Shown: positions 1-11,254, counted from the stretch's first letter. The stretch: DNA of 64,000 bases from Ryuthela nishihirai (GCA_038380435.1 JAWZYU010000018.1:51051751-51115750); one strand, 5' to 3'. Numbers and translations are program-made. The notes: generated by a model from the letters alone, not told the origin.

Positions 1-250
1 CCTAACCACATCATTAGTTACAAAGTTGAACCACCTAATGCCCAAGATACTGCGTAAGCATCTGGAATCAAAAGCATCTAGTTTCCTGTTATCTTGTTTA
101 CAAAGTGTCCACGTTTCACTACCAAAACTAACCCTAGAAAGAACCAAACTATTATACAGTCTAATTTTAGTCTTTAGGTGTATACGCCTATTTCTCCACA
201 CTCTCCATAGATTCTTAAAAGTCCCGGCAGCCAGGGACTTGTGATTAACA

Positions 251-305
251 GATGTGCGGCATGTGATTAACAGACTATTCGTCTGTTAATCACATGCCGC
301 ACATC
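251..305. repeat. Perfect 25-bp palindrome inside copy A
   Basis: The arms 251-275 and 281-305 are exact reverse complements with a 5-nt loop. Copies B and D have a single right-arm sequence here (GTCTGTTAAT...) preceded by unrelated RTE sequence, so the left arm is an inverted duplicate newly added to copy A. A further partial copy, GTGATTAACAG, lies at 241-251. Confidence 0.9.
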
Positions 306-1553
306 ACCATTATCTGTTACATAGCTCCCAAGATAATTAAACTGTGACACCTGCTCAAGACTGCAACCATTCAGATTAACTGAATCACAGCCTGCCTGAC
401 CAATTTTCATTACTTTAGTTTTCTCTCTGTTTATAACCAAACCTACTCTACTACCAGTCTCATCAACAGCTCGAATGAAAGAGTTCATCTCATCAACATC
501 ATTTGCCAAAAGGGCTAAATCATCAGCATAATCTAAATCAGAAATTTTCGTATCTCCAACCCATTTAAGGCCAAAATCTTTCCCTTGAAGTGAATTTCGC
601 ATAACATAATCAATAACCAAGCTAAAGAGAAAAGGAGACAAAATGCACCCTTGTCGAACACCAGAAGTAATGCTAAACCAATTGCTACAAGCCTTACCAA
701 CTCTCACACACGACTCAGTGTTATTATAGAGAGCTTTCATTATGTTAACTAACTTGTCTGGTATACCATATGATCTCACAATCAACCACAAATTCTGACG
801 ATCAACAGAGTCGAAAGCCTTTTTGAAATCAACAAAGCTAGCAACCAAAGGTTTCTGAAACTCTAAACATTTCTCAAGAATCTGCCTAAGTGAAAATATC
901 TGATCCACACATCCCCTACCACTTCTGAATCCACATTGCTCATCACGCAATTGACTGTCAACCACATTCTTAATTCTATTAAGCACAATCATGGAAAGAA
1001 CTTTACCTGGAACAGAGAGTAGGCTGATACCCCTATAGTTATCACAAGAACTGCGATCAACTTTTTTGAAAATAGGGATATCAATAGCTCTGGTAAAATC
1101 CTTAGGAACCATGCCTTTATCATAAAAGATATTCAGAATTTCCGTCATCCAAGTGGTAACCAAAACATTTCCAGCTCTAAGCATTTCGGTAATAATTTCA
1201 TCTAACCCTGGGGATTTATGTAGTTTAAGTTTAGAAACAGCCAAAATAACTTCTGATTGTGTTATAGGGCCAACATTAAAGCCACCAATGCATCCATCAT
1301 CACTGCAAACAATGGGAGCAGAACCAACTACATTGTTAAGAACATCACTGAAATGCTCAGCCCACCTAGCCATGACAGAATCCTCCCCTTCTATAACCTT
1401 ACCTTGTTTATCCTTCAATCCTTGTATGCCTGTCCGTTTTCTACCACATAAAACATTAACTATCTGGTACAGCTCTCTGCTGTTGTGCTGTCTAACTGCT
1501 TCCTCGGCTTCGTCAGCCAAACCATCAAGCCAAAGATTCTTATCAGCAGCCAA
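267..1553 (-). pseudogene. Copy A reverse transcriptase domain (428 codons open)
   Basis: This is the longest open RT segment of any RTE-type copy here. Motifs in order are YRGISLL, GFRSGRGCVDQIF, SFVDFKKAFDSVDR, SGVRQGCILSPFLF, the catalytic YADDLALLA and the thumb-side FNYLGSYV. These are the standard non-LTR RT motifs, used to copy the element RNA at a nicked target. The frame ends at a palindromic insertion (251-305) that replaces the normal RRIGIAAGTFKNLW continuation seen in copies B and D. The upstream endonuclease part lies in another frame (from 1562), so the polyprotein is broken between the two enzymes. The catalytic aspartates are present, but the protein is not complete. Confidence 0.85.
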
Positions 1554-1561
1554 CTGATCTT

Positions 1562-2768
1562 TTACACGTTTATTACGTTCTCTGTAATGCTTTCTATTAG
1601 GGCTAGTAGGGTATTGATTAAAGACATTCCTGCAGTTCTTTCTTTCCGAAATAAGCTCAAGTGCCTAACACTCAGATAATTCTGCCTCTTCTGCTCCTTT
1701 TTTCCTAAAAGAGTACTATTAGTGTCCAAAAAAGCCTGTTTAAAATGATCCCATTCTTCCTCAACTTCAGTAGTAAGCAAACCATGACTGTCATAATGAC
1801 TAAGTAACCTATCATGGTAAGCTTTGGCTATAACTGGATCTTTCAGAGCTTCAGTATTAAAAGTAAATTTTTTAACCCTAGTACAACACTTTTTAAGTTT
1901 AAGTTGCAACACACTTTTAACAAGGTAATGGTCAGATCCAATTTCAGCTCCCCTATATGCCCTGGTATTTCTAACAGAACTAGCCCATTTGCTGTTAATT
2001 AATATGTAATCAATCATATTCTTATGCAGCCCATCAGGTGAAACCCATGTGTACTTATGTATGTCGCGGTGTTTGTAATATGTGTTAGCCATTCTGAATC
2101 CACTGAGTTTACTTACCTGTAGGAGACGTTGCCCATTGCCATTGCAGCTACCAATGCCAAAAGGGCCTATTACTCCTCCCCAAAGGGCAGAGTCAGTACC
2201 AACTTTGGCATTGAAGTCACCAAGAACAAGGGTAATATCTCCTTTCTTGACAGAATTCAAAATATCCTGAAGTTGTTCATAAAACCTATCCTTCTCATCC
2301 TCATCGGCATCCTCAGTGGGGGCATAACAGCAGATAACATTCAATCTTTAACGCTTGTCTGAAATTTTGCTGTAAGAAACCTTTCATTAATGCACTCATA
2401 TCCTAGAAGAGCATCGCTAGCATGTATGCTTAGCAGCAGACCCATGCTTTGGTGATGCTTTCCATCCTCCCTCCCTGAAAAGAAAATTTTAAGGATTTTT
2501 TAAGTATCTCACCTTTACCTGTCCATATGGTCTCTTGCAAGCCTAGAATATCTAGGTTATAGCGCTGGAATTCCTGCGTGAGGACATCAAGAGAATAAGC
2601 TCTGTTCCGAGTCCTCACATTCCAACTACCTATGGAGAGAAAATGGTTAGTGGGATGTTTAAAGAAACTATGTTTATTGAGAGAGGGAATGCCGACAATA
2701 TCAAACAGCCCCCTAATCGCAGACATGGGGCAAAGACCCGTTTCCCCACCACTAAAGGCTGAAGCCAT
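1562..2768 (-). pseudogene. Copy A endonuclease domain, frameshifted
   Basis: This is an AP-like endonuclease that would nick target DNA to prime reverse transcription. The N-terminal piece (2768-2430) carries SIGSWNVRT and LGLQETIWTGKG, and the C-terminal piece (2344-1562) carries VICCYAPTED, LVLGDFNAKVG and the terminal GSDHYLVKS. The catalytic Asn, Glu, GDFN and SDH positions are thus all recognisable, but a frame change near 2350-2430 separates them. The linker after SDH runs into the RT with another frame change at about 1555. The first part overlaps a second open frame (2630-2878) that is probably leader sequence read out of frame. Confidence 0.8.
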
Positions 2769-3297
2769 CTACACTGGAAGACTTCCTCCAATGTAGAATT
2801 TGACGATGCCAATAGAAGCAAAGAGTTCAGGTGCCTGCGATGACCTCTGCTCAGGATTATCCACCAGCTGATAAACATATCCTGTGAATCTATTCACTTG
2901 GGGCTGTCAACCCACAAAGAAACAGAAAACACAGCGGAAGATTTTCCCTCCACAGAAGCCCACCAGTGCAGCAAAATCAGGATCCATAATCAAGCTCAGA
3001 GCCATATATCTGTCCAGTCCAGTAGGTTTATATGGTCAGCACCAGGACCCTGTGTGGTTCACCACTCCTCAGCAGGGTAGAAAAAAAGAAAAGTAGCCAT
3101 AGTTGTCCAAATCAGTAGGCCACACTAATCTGGCAGCCCTCCCCTTCCGTTCACTTCCACAAGAGAGTATCTCTTTTGAAAGTTACTAACGGTCCGCACC
3201 ACGAGAAGGCGGGGTCGGACATTAGGTGCTAGGCCTGGCCGGTTCTATGCATCATCACAGGAGATTAGTGCATAGCTCTCCTTCCAGTGACTACCTA

Positions 3298-4358
3298 GCT
3301 ACCAACGATCTCTAAAATAAAAAATAAATGAAACGTTTCCATAAATAGTTTTTGAAATATTAGGAATGTTAAGAAGAGTTCCTTCCTAATTCTGCAGCAA
3401 GGAAATGAAACTAAATATTCAAAGACTGAAAAAAATGCTACTAAAATACGTCAAAGTTTCTTTCCACAGTTATTTAGTCCATTTCTTTAATTTGTTAACT
3501 AGTTACTAGTTACTAAATTTCAGATTTTTTGGGATTTTTTAGTGTTTTTTGAAATATGCCATTTTAAAGATTTTTTCAACTTTTCAATGTTTATGAATTC
3601 TTTTTGGGGTTCTAATATTTAAAATATTAAAGTGTGACTTTCCATGTATAGAGACGAGTGCTTTAGCTACCAAAGTGTAATTTCTTTTGGGTGTTGCCAG
3701 AATTTGAACTGTAACATGAACAAGAAATTAAGAAAAATTGATATGACACTTGTTCATAAATTTTTAGTTAACGATATAGGGACGAAAAACTCTTAGATGT
3801 ATGTTTCAAATATGGTATTTAAAATAAAAAATAAATGAAAAGGTTTGAATGGATAGTTTTTGAAATATTAGGAATACAACACATGACCTTTAAGACCCGT
3901 TATTTTCGAGTTTTAAGTGCCCATAACGTTTTTTGAAAATGTTTTGATTAAATGCAGATGTCATTCCGATGTTCTTACTAAGAGTAGGTCTCACATGTAT
4001 ATTTCCAATAGAATCCCCAATTATCACCTGACTCACTGTGGATTTGCTGCATCTACATTACATATCAATAAAGTACAAATAAAAATTCGAGCTCTTAATG
4101 GAAAACGTTTAAAATATTCATTTTGCTTTCTTTAGTACACTTCAGGTTTTAAAAAATTGATTAAGTAATGTGGTAGAAATATAAATATTCGCTCTAAAAA
4201 AAGTACAAAACTCGAGTTTTAATTATATTTCAGATAAAAGAAATAGAAAATTTAAAATAGAAATCATTGAAACTAATTCTTTCTTTATAGTTTGCGTATT
4301 TGTTTCGTAAACGTTTTCCTTGTGTTCTCTTTCTGTTCCACAGCAAACTTTGTCACTT
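3298..4358. other. AT-rich stretch without a recognisable gene
   Basis: No coding sequence is recognised. A direct repeat of about 55 bp (3315-3370 and 3822-3876) shares AAATAAAAAATAAATGAAA and TAGTTTTTGAAATATTAGGA. A related inverted fragment lies at about 6848-6875 inside the Jockey-like relic, so this is a dispersed repeat. Confidence 0.6.
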
Positions 4359-4369
4359 ATTTGTTAATA

Positions 4370-4686
4370 AATAATAAATAAATATCCCCTCAAGCAGCTG
4401 CTTGCCACAGAGGTCTGACAGGAACCTGTCAGTTTATATGCCACAGTAGAAGATCTGAGAGGATGGCAGGACCTCAGCAGAAAACAACACGAACATCCAT
4501 ACCTTATCCGGGGCTCGATCCCAAGTTCCTTAGATCAATAACCAAGCGCGCCAACCACTCGATGGGTTCCGCAACAGCCTGCTTCTCGACTGCCTGGAGA
4601 TCTACCGACCCTCCGGGGTCAAGGTCAGCCCTTGTGACTCGATCGTTTCTGCCCCGTACTGGGGGAAGTACTAATTTGTTCTACTG
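4370..4686 (-). mobile_element. SINE-2 copy a, with extra 5' sequence
   Basis: This is a tRNA-derived SINE read on the minus strand. The tRNA-like head is at about 4570-4520 (GAGTGGTTGGCGCGCTTGG and a box-B-like GGATCGAGCCCC). The body carries TGACAGGTTCCTGTCAGACC, and the tail is an AAAT-rich run at 4370-4385. ATTTGTTAATA occurs at 4359-4369 and 4687-4697 and may be the target-site duplication; if so, about 110 bp upstream of the head inserted together with the SINE. Confidence 0.75.
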
Positions 4687-4699
4687 ATTTGTTAATAGT

Positions 4700-5434
4700 C
4701 TTCCTAAAATTGTGTTTCTTTTCTCCAAAATTGGGCTTAGAGCAGGTCACAAACACTGTTTTTAGACAGTTTGTCCTTTCATTCGCTGAACATGTGGGCA
4801 GAATTTAGGAGTGCAAAAAGCTTTGATGTCATTTAGTTTGGATGTTAGAACTATTCTTTCAAAATTTTTGTGCAACTCTTTTTTGTCGAAATGATTGAAA
4901 GGCCTCATGCCCACATTTTAAGTCATACGGACATCTGTTATTAAATATTTAAAATATATGCCACACAATCATGTGCACTTAATGGCTCACACATGGATTA
5001 GAGGATCATTCTGTAATTTCTTACCCCCCCCCCACCCAAAAAAAAACAACACAGCATCGCAAATAATCTTAAAGTGTAAAACGGGTACTTATTATGACAT
5101 CAAATATTGAAGATGTACTACGCTACTTTTATAGATATTTTTATGCCTAAAGTTTTAAGAAATAATAACAAACAAAATTAAGTGCGTTTAATGCGTTTAA
5201 ATACTCCTCAGTGTCAATTTCAGCAATCCTAATTTCAGAAATTTTCTCTCAAACTCTCTTAATTAAATGCTTATTAGCAACGTTTATTAAATATATTTAT
5301 TTATTTAATAAGCGTTTCTAATAATAATAATAATTTTTAAATTTTTTACTACTAAATAATAATAATAACTCAAACAACTCAACTCAAAAAAGAAATGCTT
5401 CTATCATTACTCCTTCTTTATCTGAACAACCGTT
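4700..5434. other. AT-rich interval, nothing recognised
   Basis: No gene or known repeat is recognised. It holds a poly-C/poly-A run near 5025-5047 and ATA/AAT simple repeats at about 5290-5370. Confidence 0.5.
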
Positions 5435-5488
5435 TTCATGTGATAATGAGATAATTACCACTAACAATTTACAGAAAACTGAGCTTAA

Positions 5489-6823
5489 AGAAGATTTGGA
5501 TCACACGCTTCTCCTCACCATTTACCAGTTTCCCACCTATACATGGAGAAACTGGTTTAAATTTCAATGATGAAGATAAGTCCAAGGCTTTTGCAGATGC
5601 CCTCGAATTGCAATTTCGTGAGAACTTTGATCTCTCTGACCATCATACCTGTGGATTAGTGAGGGAATCCCTTCTCCGTTTCGATCAAATGGATCGGACC
5701 AGGATGAATTTTACATCATCGCTGGAAATTCAGCTGGCAATCAAACGCCTAAAATTGAATAAAGCCTCGGGTCAAGACAAAATATCGAACAGGATGCTCA
5801 AGCATCTTCCAAAGAAAACCATTGTGCATCTCTGTTCGATATTTAATTATTTACTTCGAAATCTTATATTTCCTGATCTCTGGAAAAAATGCTATCGTCA
5901 AGCTTTTACATAAACCAGGTAAGGACTCCGCTATTCAATCCAGCTACCGCCCTATCAGCTTGCTGTCTACAATTAGTTAGTAAGCTTTTCGAAAAGATTT
6001 GCTTCATCGTATTGACGACTTTTTTAACTGCCACCCTATTCTGCTTGAGATCCAGTTTGGTTTCAGGCGGAATCGATATACCGAACACCAAGTCCTTAGG
6101 GTGGTGGAGAAAGTCTCAGAATCCCTTAACAAAAAGGAGTCCGCTGCAGCTGTTTTCCTAGACGTGGTTTCCTGGACGTTTCCTAGTTAGACGGCCTTTT
6201 ACACAAGCTTATACAAGCCGAAGTGCCATCTGGACTCATCTGTTTGATCCAATCATATCTCTCCAATAGGACTTTAAAGTACAAATTAAATCTGCCATGT
6301 CTACAAGAAGAGTCATCTCTGCAGCTGTGCTTCAGGGCTCCCTTTTGGGTCCTACACTCTTCTCTTTATACTTTTTACGATTTACTTTCCTTTGGTCGTA
6401 TTCAACTTGCACTTTACGCAGATGACCTTGCCTTACTATCTCCCTCCCTCGGTCCTGCTATCGCTGTGAAGAGGCTGCAGCACAGCTTGACCGAGCTGGA
6501 CACATGGTACGAAAAATGGAAGATAAAGATTAACTCTGACAAGAGTTCTGCTATCTTTTTTACTGGAAAGCGTATTACGAATCCCACTTGCCTCTATTTA
6601 CAAGATATTCTCATTGATTGCAGTGATTCAGTCAAATATCTTGGGCCTTAATCCAAAGGTTTTGTATCGGTAGTAATCTACATCCACCGTAATCCAATCT
6701 TGGTGGATGGGATTACGGTGGATGTAGTAGTAATCAAATATCTTGGACTTAAAGAAGATTTGGATCACACGCTTCTCCTCACCATTTACCAGTTTCCCAC
6801 CTATACATGGAGAAACTGGTTTA
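5489..6823. repeat. 77-bp direct repeat bracketing the Jockey RT core
   Basis: About 77 bp at 5489-5563 (starting TTAAAGAAGATTTGGATCAC) recurs almost unchanged at 6749-6823. The second copy sits inside the insertion that splits the Jockey C-terminus, so it is probably an ectopic local copy of the first. Confidence 0.85.
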
Positions 6824-6935
6824 ATGTTTCATTAAAGGTTAAACTGTTCATTCAAACCTTTTTACTTATTTTTTAATATACAAACCTTTGGATTACGGTG
6901 GATGTAGATTACTTGGGTTCTTGGGTCCCGGTGGG
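6653..6935. repeat. Patchwork insertion with 18-bp palindrome in the Jockey relic
   Basis: The reading frame breaks after VKYLG and resumes at KRLKWDYHIN. The intervening 280 bp is made of reused pieces: CTACATCCACCGTAATCC at 6678-6695, its inverse at 6710-6727 and again near 6892-6909, a second ATCTTGG piece, and the 77-bp direct repeat. It looks like a chain of template switches. Confidence 0.75.
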
Positions 6936-7260
6936 GGTTGTTATAATAAGAGGTTAAAGTGGGACTATCACATAAATAATATAATCTCCAAAGTCAATTC
7001 ATTGAGGGGTCAGCTAGGCCCACTCCTTAGGAGAAATTCCATTTTAATGATTGATCATAAGCTTTTACTCTATGATATGATCATCAGACCGGTGATTCTC
7101 TATGCTTCACCCATATGGGCAAATACTACAACCACTAATATTCGTAAGATTCAGGTCTTACAAAACAAGATTTTGAGAACTGCGATCGATACCCCCTGGT
7201 TTGTCACTTAACAGACAACTTCATAAAGACCTGGGCATCGATCATTATATACACATATAA

Positions 7261-7646
7261 AACGCATCTCAAAAAGATTTTTTGAGGTTGTAAGTAATAA
7301 TCTCAATGAGATTATTTCTTCTCTGATTCTTTACGATCATACTGTTTTCAACAAGTACAACAGGCCTAAAACGGTAGCGTTCTCTGAGGTCAACAGGCCT
7401 AAAACGGTACCCGTTTTAGGTTTCTTATACAATTTTACTAATATTTTTAGCTTTTCTTATGTTTGCCCTTAGGGGCCGATCTAAGGATGGTTTACTTATA
7501 TATTTTGTTCTTACTCATGCCAAATAGGGATATCTTTATGATGGAGATGGTTAGGGATAAAATTATTACCCTGTACATCGAATATGATTATACGATCTAC
7601 GATAGTTTATCTAAAAACGCCATCATAGATTTTATTATCAAAGTAG
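7261..7646. other. Jockey 3' flank, no gene recognised
   Basis: Probably the degraded 3' end of the Jockey element plus flank. It has a direct repeat CAACAGGCCTAAAACGGTA (about 7360 and 7391) and a short palindrome CCTAAAACGG/CCGTTTTAGG (about 7398-7420). An open frame at 7463-7693 shows no known motif and partly overlaps the next foldback element. Confidence 0.45.
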
Positions 7647-7649
7647 CCT

Positions 7650-8027
7650 TGGCAACACCACTTAGACGAGAAGACCGTTTTAGAAAGTTATGACGTCAGC
7701 ATAACTGGACCTACAGATCTACAAATTTCTTATATATTTATTTCCTTTATTACTACTGGTAAATTTCAATATTATTTTTTATACTAATTTATATTTATAA
7801 ATGTACATTATTTAGAAAAAATATTTGTATGTATTAGCATTATTATATCGCTTATACATACGAATGATTTTTTTCTAAATAATGTGCATTTACAAATATA
7901 AATTCATATAAAGATTAATTCTAAAACTTACCAGTAGCAATAACGGAAAAAAATATATATATAAGAAACTTGTGGAAACGCTGATGTCATAACTTACTGG
8001 AACGGCTTTCTCTTCTAGGTGGTGTTG
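7650..8027. mobile_element. Foldback (hairpin) MITE-like element
   Basis: The two halves are imperfect inverted repeats over almost their whole length: about 7651-7843 pairs with about 7852-8027. The ends read GGCAACACCACTTAG and, inverted, CTAGGTGGTGTTG. Shared inner blocks include TTATGACGTCAG versus TGATGTCATAA and ACATTATTTAGAAAAAA. There is no coding capacity. It is consistent with a non-autonomous DNA transposon; no family is assigned. Confidence 0.75.
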
Positions 8028-8070
8028 GACTTGGCCAGGAATGAACTATGGATTCAGCAGTCCCCTTATG

Positions 8071-8455
8071 GGTTGGGTTGTTTTACCTCTGAGCGGCACT
8101 TTTTTGCACACAATGGGCTAAATGGCCAGGTCACATGAATCCCGAAGGCTCAGAGAAGGTTGGGGGAGGGTACCCACTGGAATAGCTGTTGGGAGACAGA
8201 TGGTAGCCTCCCGTCAAGGCCATCCAGCGTGTTCTTTAACGTGCACAGGGTATGGCTCTCCCGCACGCGGGGCCACGGCTTAACGTCCCATCCGACGGAC
8301 GGCGGCCTTTCCAAGCCCATCGGTGTCCCCTACTGACCGTGGACAGGGCAGGGAATTTTGCGGAGATAAATCTCAACGCTAACCCAGCTGGGACTCGAAC
8401 CTGGGAACTACAGATTACAAGCCTGGCGCGCTACCGACTGAGCCACCCCCGCCCC
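8071..8455 (-). mobile_element. SINE-1 copy 1
   Basis: Full-length tRNA-derived SINE on the minus strand. The head is at the right end (box A and box B readable as reverse complement), followed by the conserved body and a GGTAAAACAACCCAACCC 3' end at the left. The target-site duplication is CAGTCCCCTTATG (8058-8070) versus CAGTCCCCTATG (8456-8467), differing by one base. One box-region base differs from the other copies (TTACAAG for TTACGAG). Confidence 0.9.
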
Positions 8456-8489
8456 CAGTCCCCTATGTCATTATATATATTTATTATTA

Positions 8490-9872
8490 TAGTAACAGGA
8501 AAGGTAACTCCTGGCTGCATATTTCAACACCTGGAATTATTAATGCCATTTTATTGAAACGCAGGCAGCTGTTAGCAAACACTGAGATGTGCAATTGATT
8601 ACACTATCCAAAAGAAATATATGGAAAATTGCCACTTTACCTACCTGTTAAAATGGTATAATTAGTATGATGTTGAACCGTCCCGCTCAGCAATGCATTC
8701 ATGAACACGACGGGGAAGGCTATCGTACAGCTTTATAATGGCCTCCTCGGAGTGGTTGACGCACCTCTTAGGTGTTGTTAGAGCTATCGGCCCATCATGT
8801 CCCAGACATGTTCAATATATGAAAAGTCCGGCGACCGTGCCATGGTAGTACCTGAAGGTTTTTCTCGCGTAGATACTGCAGACTAATGCGGACTGTGTGA
8901 GTGAGCACGGGCGTTATGTTGCTGGTAAAATGTTCAATGCTGCTGAACAAATGGGACAGTCACTGGTTGCAAAATGTTGGTAACATATCATTGGGCAATT
9001 AGAGATCCCTTATGATGACCAGTTCTGACCGAGATATCCGACTAATGGCACCGCACACCAAGACACCAGGTGCTGGAGCTGTGTGACAGTGTCGCACTCA
9101 CTGGGTTGGCTTTCCTTTTCCCTGGATGACAGCGAATGGTTGTCTACCGTCGTTCTGACCAAGATAAAAACGGGATTCGTCACTAAACACCACCGTACTC
9201 CACTGTTGTTCGTTCCAGTTCAGTCCGAGGCTACACCACTGAAGACGTGCTTGCATGTGGGTAGATGTGAGGGTCAAACGCAGTGCCGGACAATAGGCTC
9301 GCAATGAAAACTGTAAAAGCCTGTTGTTTATCGTCCGCCTGGTAAATATTCGATGTGTTACTTGTTACCAGTCCCTTTACAGTTGCGTTGTAGTCGCGAA
9401 TATGTCACGCAATGCCATGCATCGCAAATGGCGGTCCTGTCGCTTTGTGCTCATACGTCATCTTCCTAATCCTTGTCGGCGTGTGCTGGATCCTTCTTCA
9501 ATCCACTGGTACCATATTTGTACGATGGTGCTGAGATTGCGGCCAACAACATTGGCCACATCTCTATACGACAAACCAGCTCTCTAAGTCCGATGATTCT
9601 TACACGCTCAAAGTCGGAATGGCTGTCGACGTCTGCGTAAGGGTATCTTTAGCGGTTTAGAACAATTTCCACAAAGTTTTGCAACCAATGAGCTTTGGTT
9701 GCCTTTATCTGTGTTTGACTGTTTCGCACCTGTGACATCAGCTCTCGCCTGTCCAATCATTTCGATCGCCCTGCAAACTTAATCATTTCCATATACTACC
9801 ACCTCCCTAAATTTCGTCACATTTGCGTAACTTTTTGCAAGTGTTGCATTTTTTATTTCCTGTAGTATATAT
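8490..9872 (-). pseudogene. Tc1-like transposon with broken transposase
   Basis: On the minus strand, conceptual translation gives a Tc1-type helix-turn-helix part (YRDVANVVGRNLSTIV, about 9570-9520; RQDRHLRCMALRD near 9430-9390), then WSTVVFSDESRF with the first catalytic Asp (about 9210-9170). The second catalytic position reads QQHNARAH, Asn instead of Asp, and SYIEHVWDMM holds the final Glu (about 8800). The right terminus (9838-9871) matches the termini of the related copy at 34243-34269 (TTTCCTGTAGTGTA). The left terminus near 8490-8530 is diverged. Several frameshifts are present, so it is inactive. Confidence 0.85.
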
Positions 9873-10639
9873 GTGTCAACTGCTAATAGTGAAGTACCAA
9901 GATGAAAATCGAAGTTCCCTCAGCGTATCAATTGTAAAGAACTTGGATAACATATGCCACTACATCATAATCCTTTCATAAATCCTTTCATAGGAAAGTG
10001 ACTTTCCAGAGAAATAAAATCTTTGTGAAAAAAAATTAAAGACTATGGGGAATTGCATGCTAAGCACTACGATTAGATGAACAAACAGTTGAGAATAAGA
10101 TATGGTATATGATAAGCAGTATGACTTGCAAATACGTATATATATATATGAGTGTCGTAATAAAATGTGGAATCTAACTAGTATATTTAATCAGCGTAAT
10201 AGTGTTAATGAACAGCGATATTAGGTGCAGTGTTAATTTGAATATCACAGAATGATTTTTACTTTAGTGCATTTTTACCGTCTGACTATTTAAACTTTTT
10301 CTACTGTGATTTTCTTTATCTTCAAATATTAAGGATAACATGCGTTTTTGTTTAAATAAATTGAATTTCAAGTTATATAAGAAAATTCTGACCTTTTTGT
10401 GTAGTAGTAAATGAAATATTTCAGAAGTATGTCGCCAAGGGGAAAAGGTTGGGAGACAATGGCCTACGGTATTGGCTTTTTGTCGAACATTAGTGATGTA
10501 GACTGATATAAGCGCAGTTGTGTCATAATAACTTCTAGCAGTATAAAGTGGTAGTAAGAATTCCAGTAACTATCGAATCAGAAATCAATTTCATTGTAAT
10601 GTTTATGCTTATGATAGATATTAAGAAAACTTTAGGAAA
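9873..10639. other. AT-rich interval, nothing recognised
   Basis: No gene is recognised. It contains a short (TA)n run at about 10137-10150. The rest is unassigned AT-rich sequence. Confidence 0.5.
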
Positions 10640-11155
10640 CAAAAATTATGCTTCTCTTTGAAAGAAATCGCCAACATATGAACCCATGGAGACGGGCATT
10701 ATCATCAATAAAGATGAAATCGGAGACAAAAGTAACTCCCGAAAAGCCTCGTGTAGGGGGGCGTGGGGGAGGTAAGAACATCAATCATATCTTTATCTCT
10801 GAGCCTCCCTGAAAGATGTGACGCCTGTGCCTTCATAAAGCCAGCATCTGTCTTCTGTACATATACCTGCTGTACACAATAGGTCTTGAAACCGGTGACT
10901 GTGACAGCTGAACAGTTCGCGTGTTAGTTCTCTCGATGACATTTCTGTACATTGTTTTGCTGTTGTTAAAGACAGGTGCAGTTCTGAATACTTGTGGCCA
11001 TGGAATGACCATGTCCTGCTCCGCAACTAAAATCTCCAATTTCTTAAACTTTAAAAGCTCAAAACAAAATTTAACGGCTTTTTTTGCACAAATCGGGATG
11101 AATGCAAATGCTTCCCACCTTCGCGATGCGCATTTTATGTCCACCCTTTAAATTA
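10640..11155 (-). pseudogene. Degenerate Tc1-like transposase fragment, unit 1
   Basis: It is about 65-70% alike by eye to the next unit (11343-11960), with matching blocks such as ATTATCATCAATAA and CCTGAAAGATGTG. On the minus strand one frame gives DFIFIDDNARLHGF near 10720-10680, resembling the DDNARPH second catalytic block of Tc1/mariner transposases. No complete frame survives. Confidence 0.5.
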
Positions 11156-11199
11156 TATCTTAAATATGTATGCCTAAGAAAGCTTCAACAAAAAATTTA

Positions 11200-11254
11200 C
11201 AAAGTTTAAAGTAAAGAATATTCTTCTAAAGAATATTCTTTACTTTAAACTTTG
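11200..11254. repeat. Perfect 26-bp palindrome with 3-nt loop
   Basis: The arms 11200-11225 and 11229-11254 are exact reverse complements around CTA. Just after it, 11270-11345 is a short irregular tandem repeat of GAATATTCTTCTCTTTGAAG-like units that probably grew from the same sequence. It lies between two degenerate Tc1-like units. Confidence 0.9.

Larger units (their letters stand above)
1..3297 (-). mobile_element. RTE-type non-LTR retrotransposon, copy A
   Basis: This is a decayed copy of the family that dominates the window. In element orientation it reads from about 3297 (5' end, beside a GGTAGCTAGG-type start) through an untranslated leader, an AP-type endonuclease and a reverse transcriptase, and its 3' end leaves the window at position 1. 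Sister copies B, D and G align along the whole length. The leader (about 2770-3297) is shared nearly base for base with copy D. The family looks like the RTE group often annotated as craniofacial development protein 2-like: one endonuclease-RT protein and a simple-repeat 3' end. The clade is inferred from motifs, not from a tree. Confidence 0.85.
5435..7260 (+). pseudogene. Jockey-type non-LTR reverse transcriptase relic
   Basis: This relic reads in several frames. Pieces in order: a pre-RT and fingers segment (5608-5913; KRLKLNKASGQDKISNRML), SYRPISLLST and KLFEKI (about 5935-6010), QFGFRRNRYTEHQ (about 6050-6090), FLDVV (about 6155), a palm with LYADDLALLSPS (about 6410-6445), DSVKYLG (about 6627-6648), then after an insertion the C-terminal region KWDYHINNI and LLYDMIIRPVILYASPIWA (6958-7120), ending near DTPWFVT (7190-7210). 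The YADD motif and the C-terminal ILYASPIW signature fit the Jockey clade rather than the RTE-type family elsewhere in the window. Frameshifts and in-frame stops make it non-functional. No 3' poly-A or target-site duplication was found. Confidence 0.8.

Noticed and set aside
2630..2878. Second protein of the RTE element (MFISWWIILSRGHRR...), repeated in copies B and D
   Set aside because: It is conserved only because the leader DNA is; it overlaps the endonuclease start in another frame and is not open in copy G.
10769..10775. Splice donor (GAGGTAAGA) suggesting an exon pair with 11476
   Set aside because: Present in both tandem units but not next to a plausible coding frame; the minus-strand DDNAR blocks explain the conservation better.
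10833..11144. 103-codon minus-strand frame as a gene
   Set aside because: Its paralogue at 11343-11960 is conserved in another frame (IDDNAR), so this frame is a shadow.
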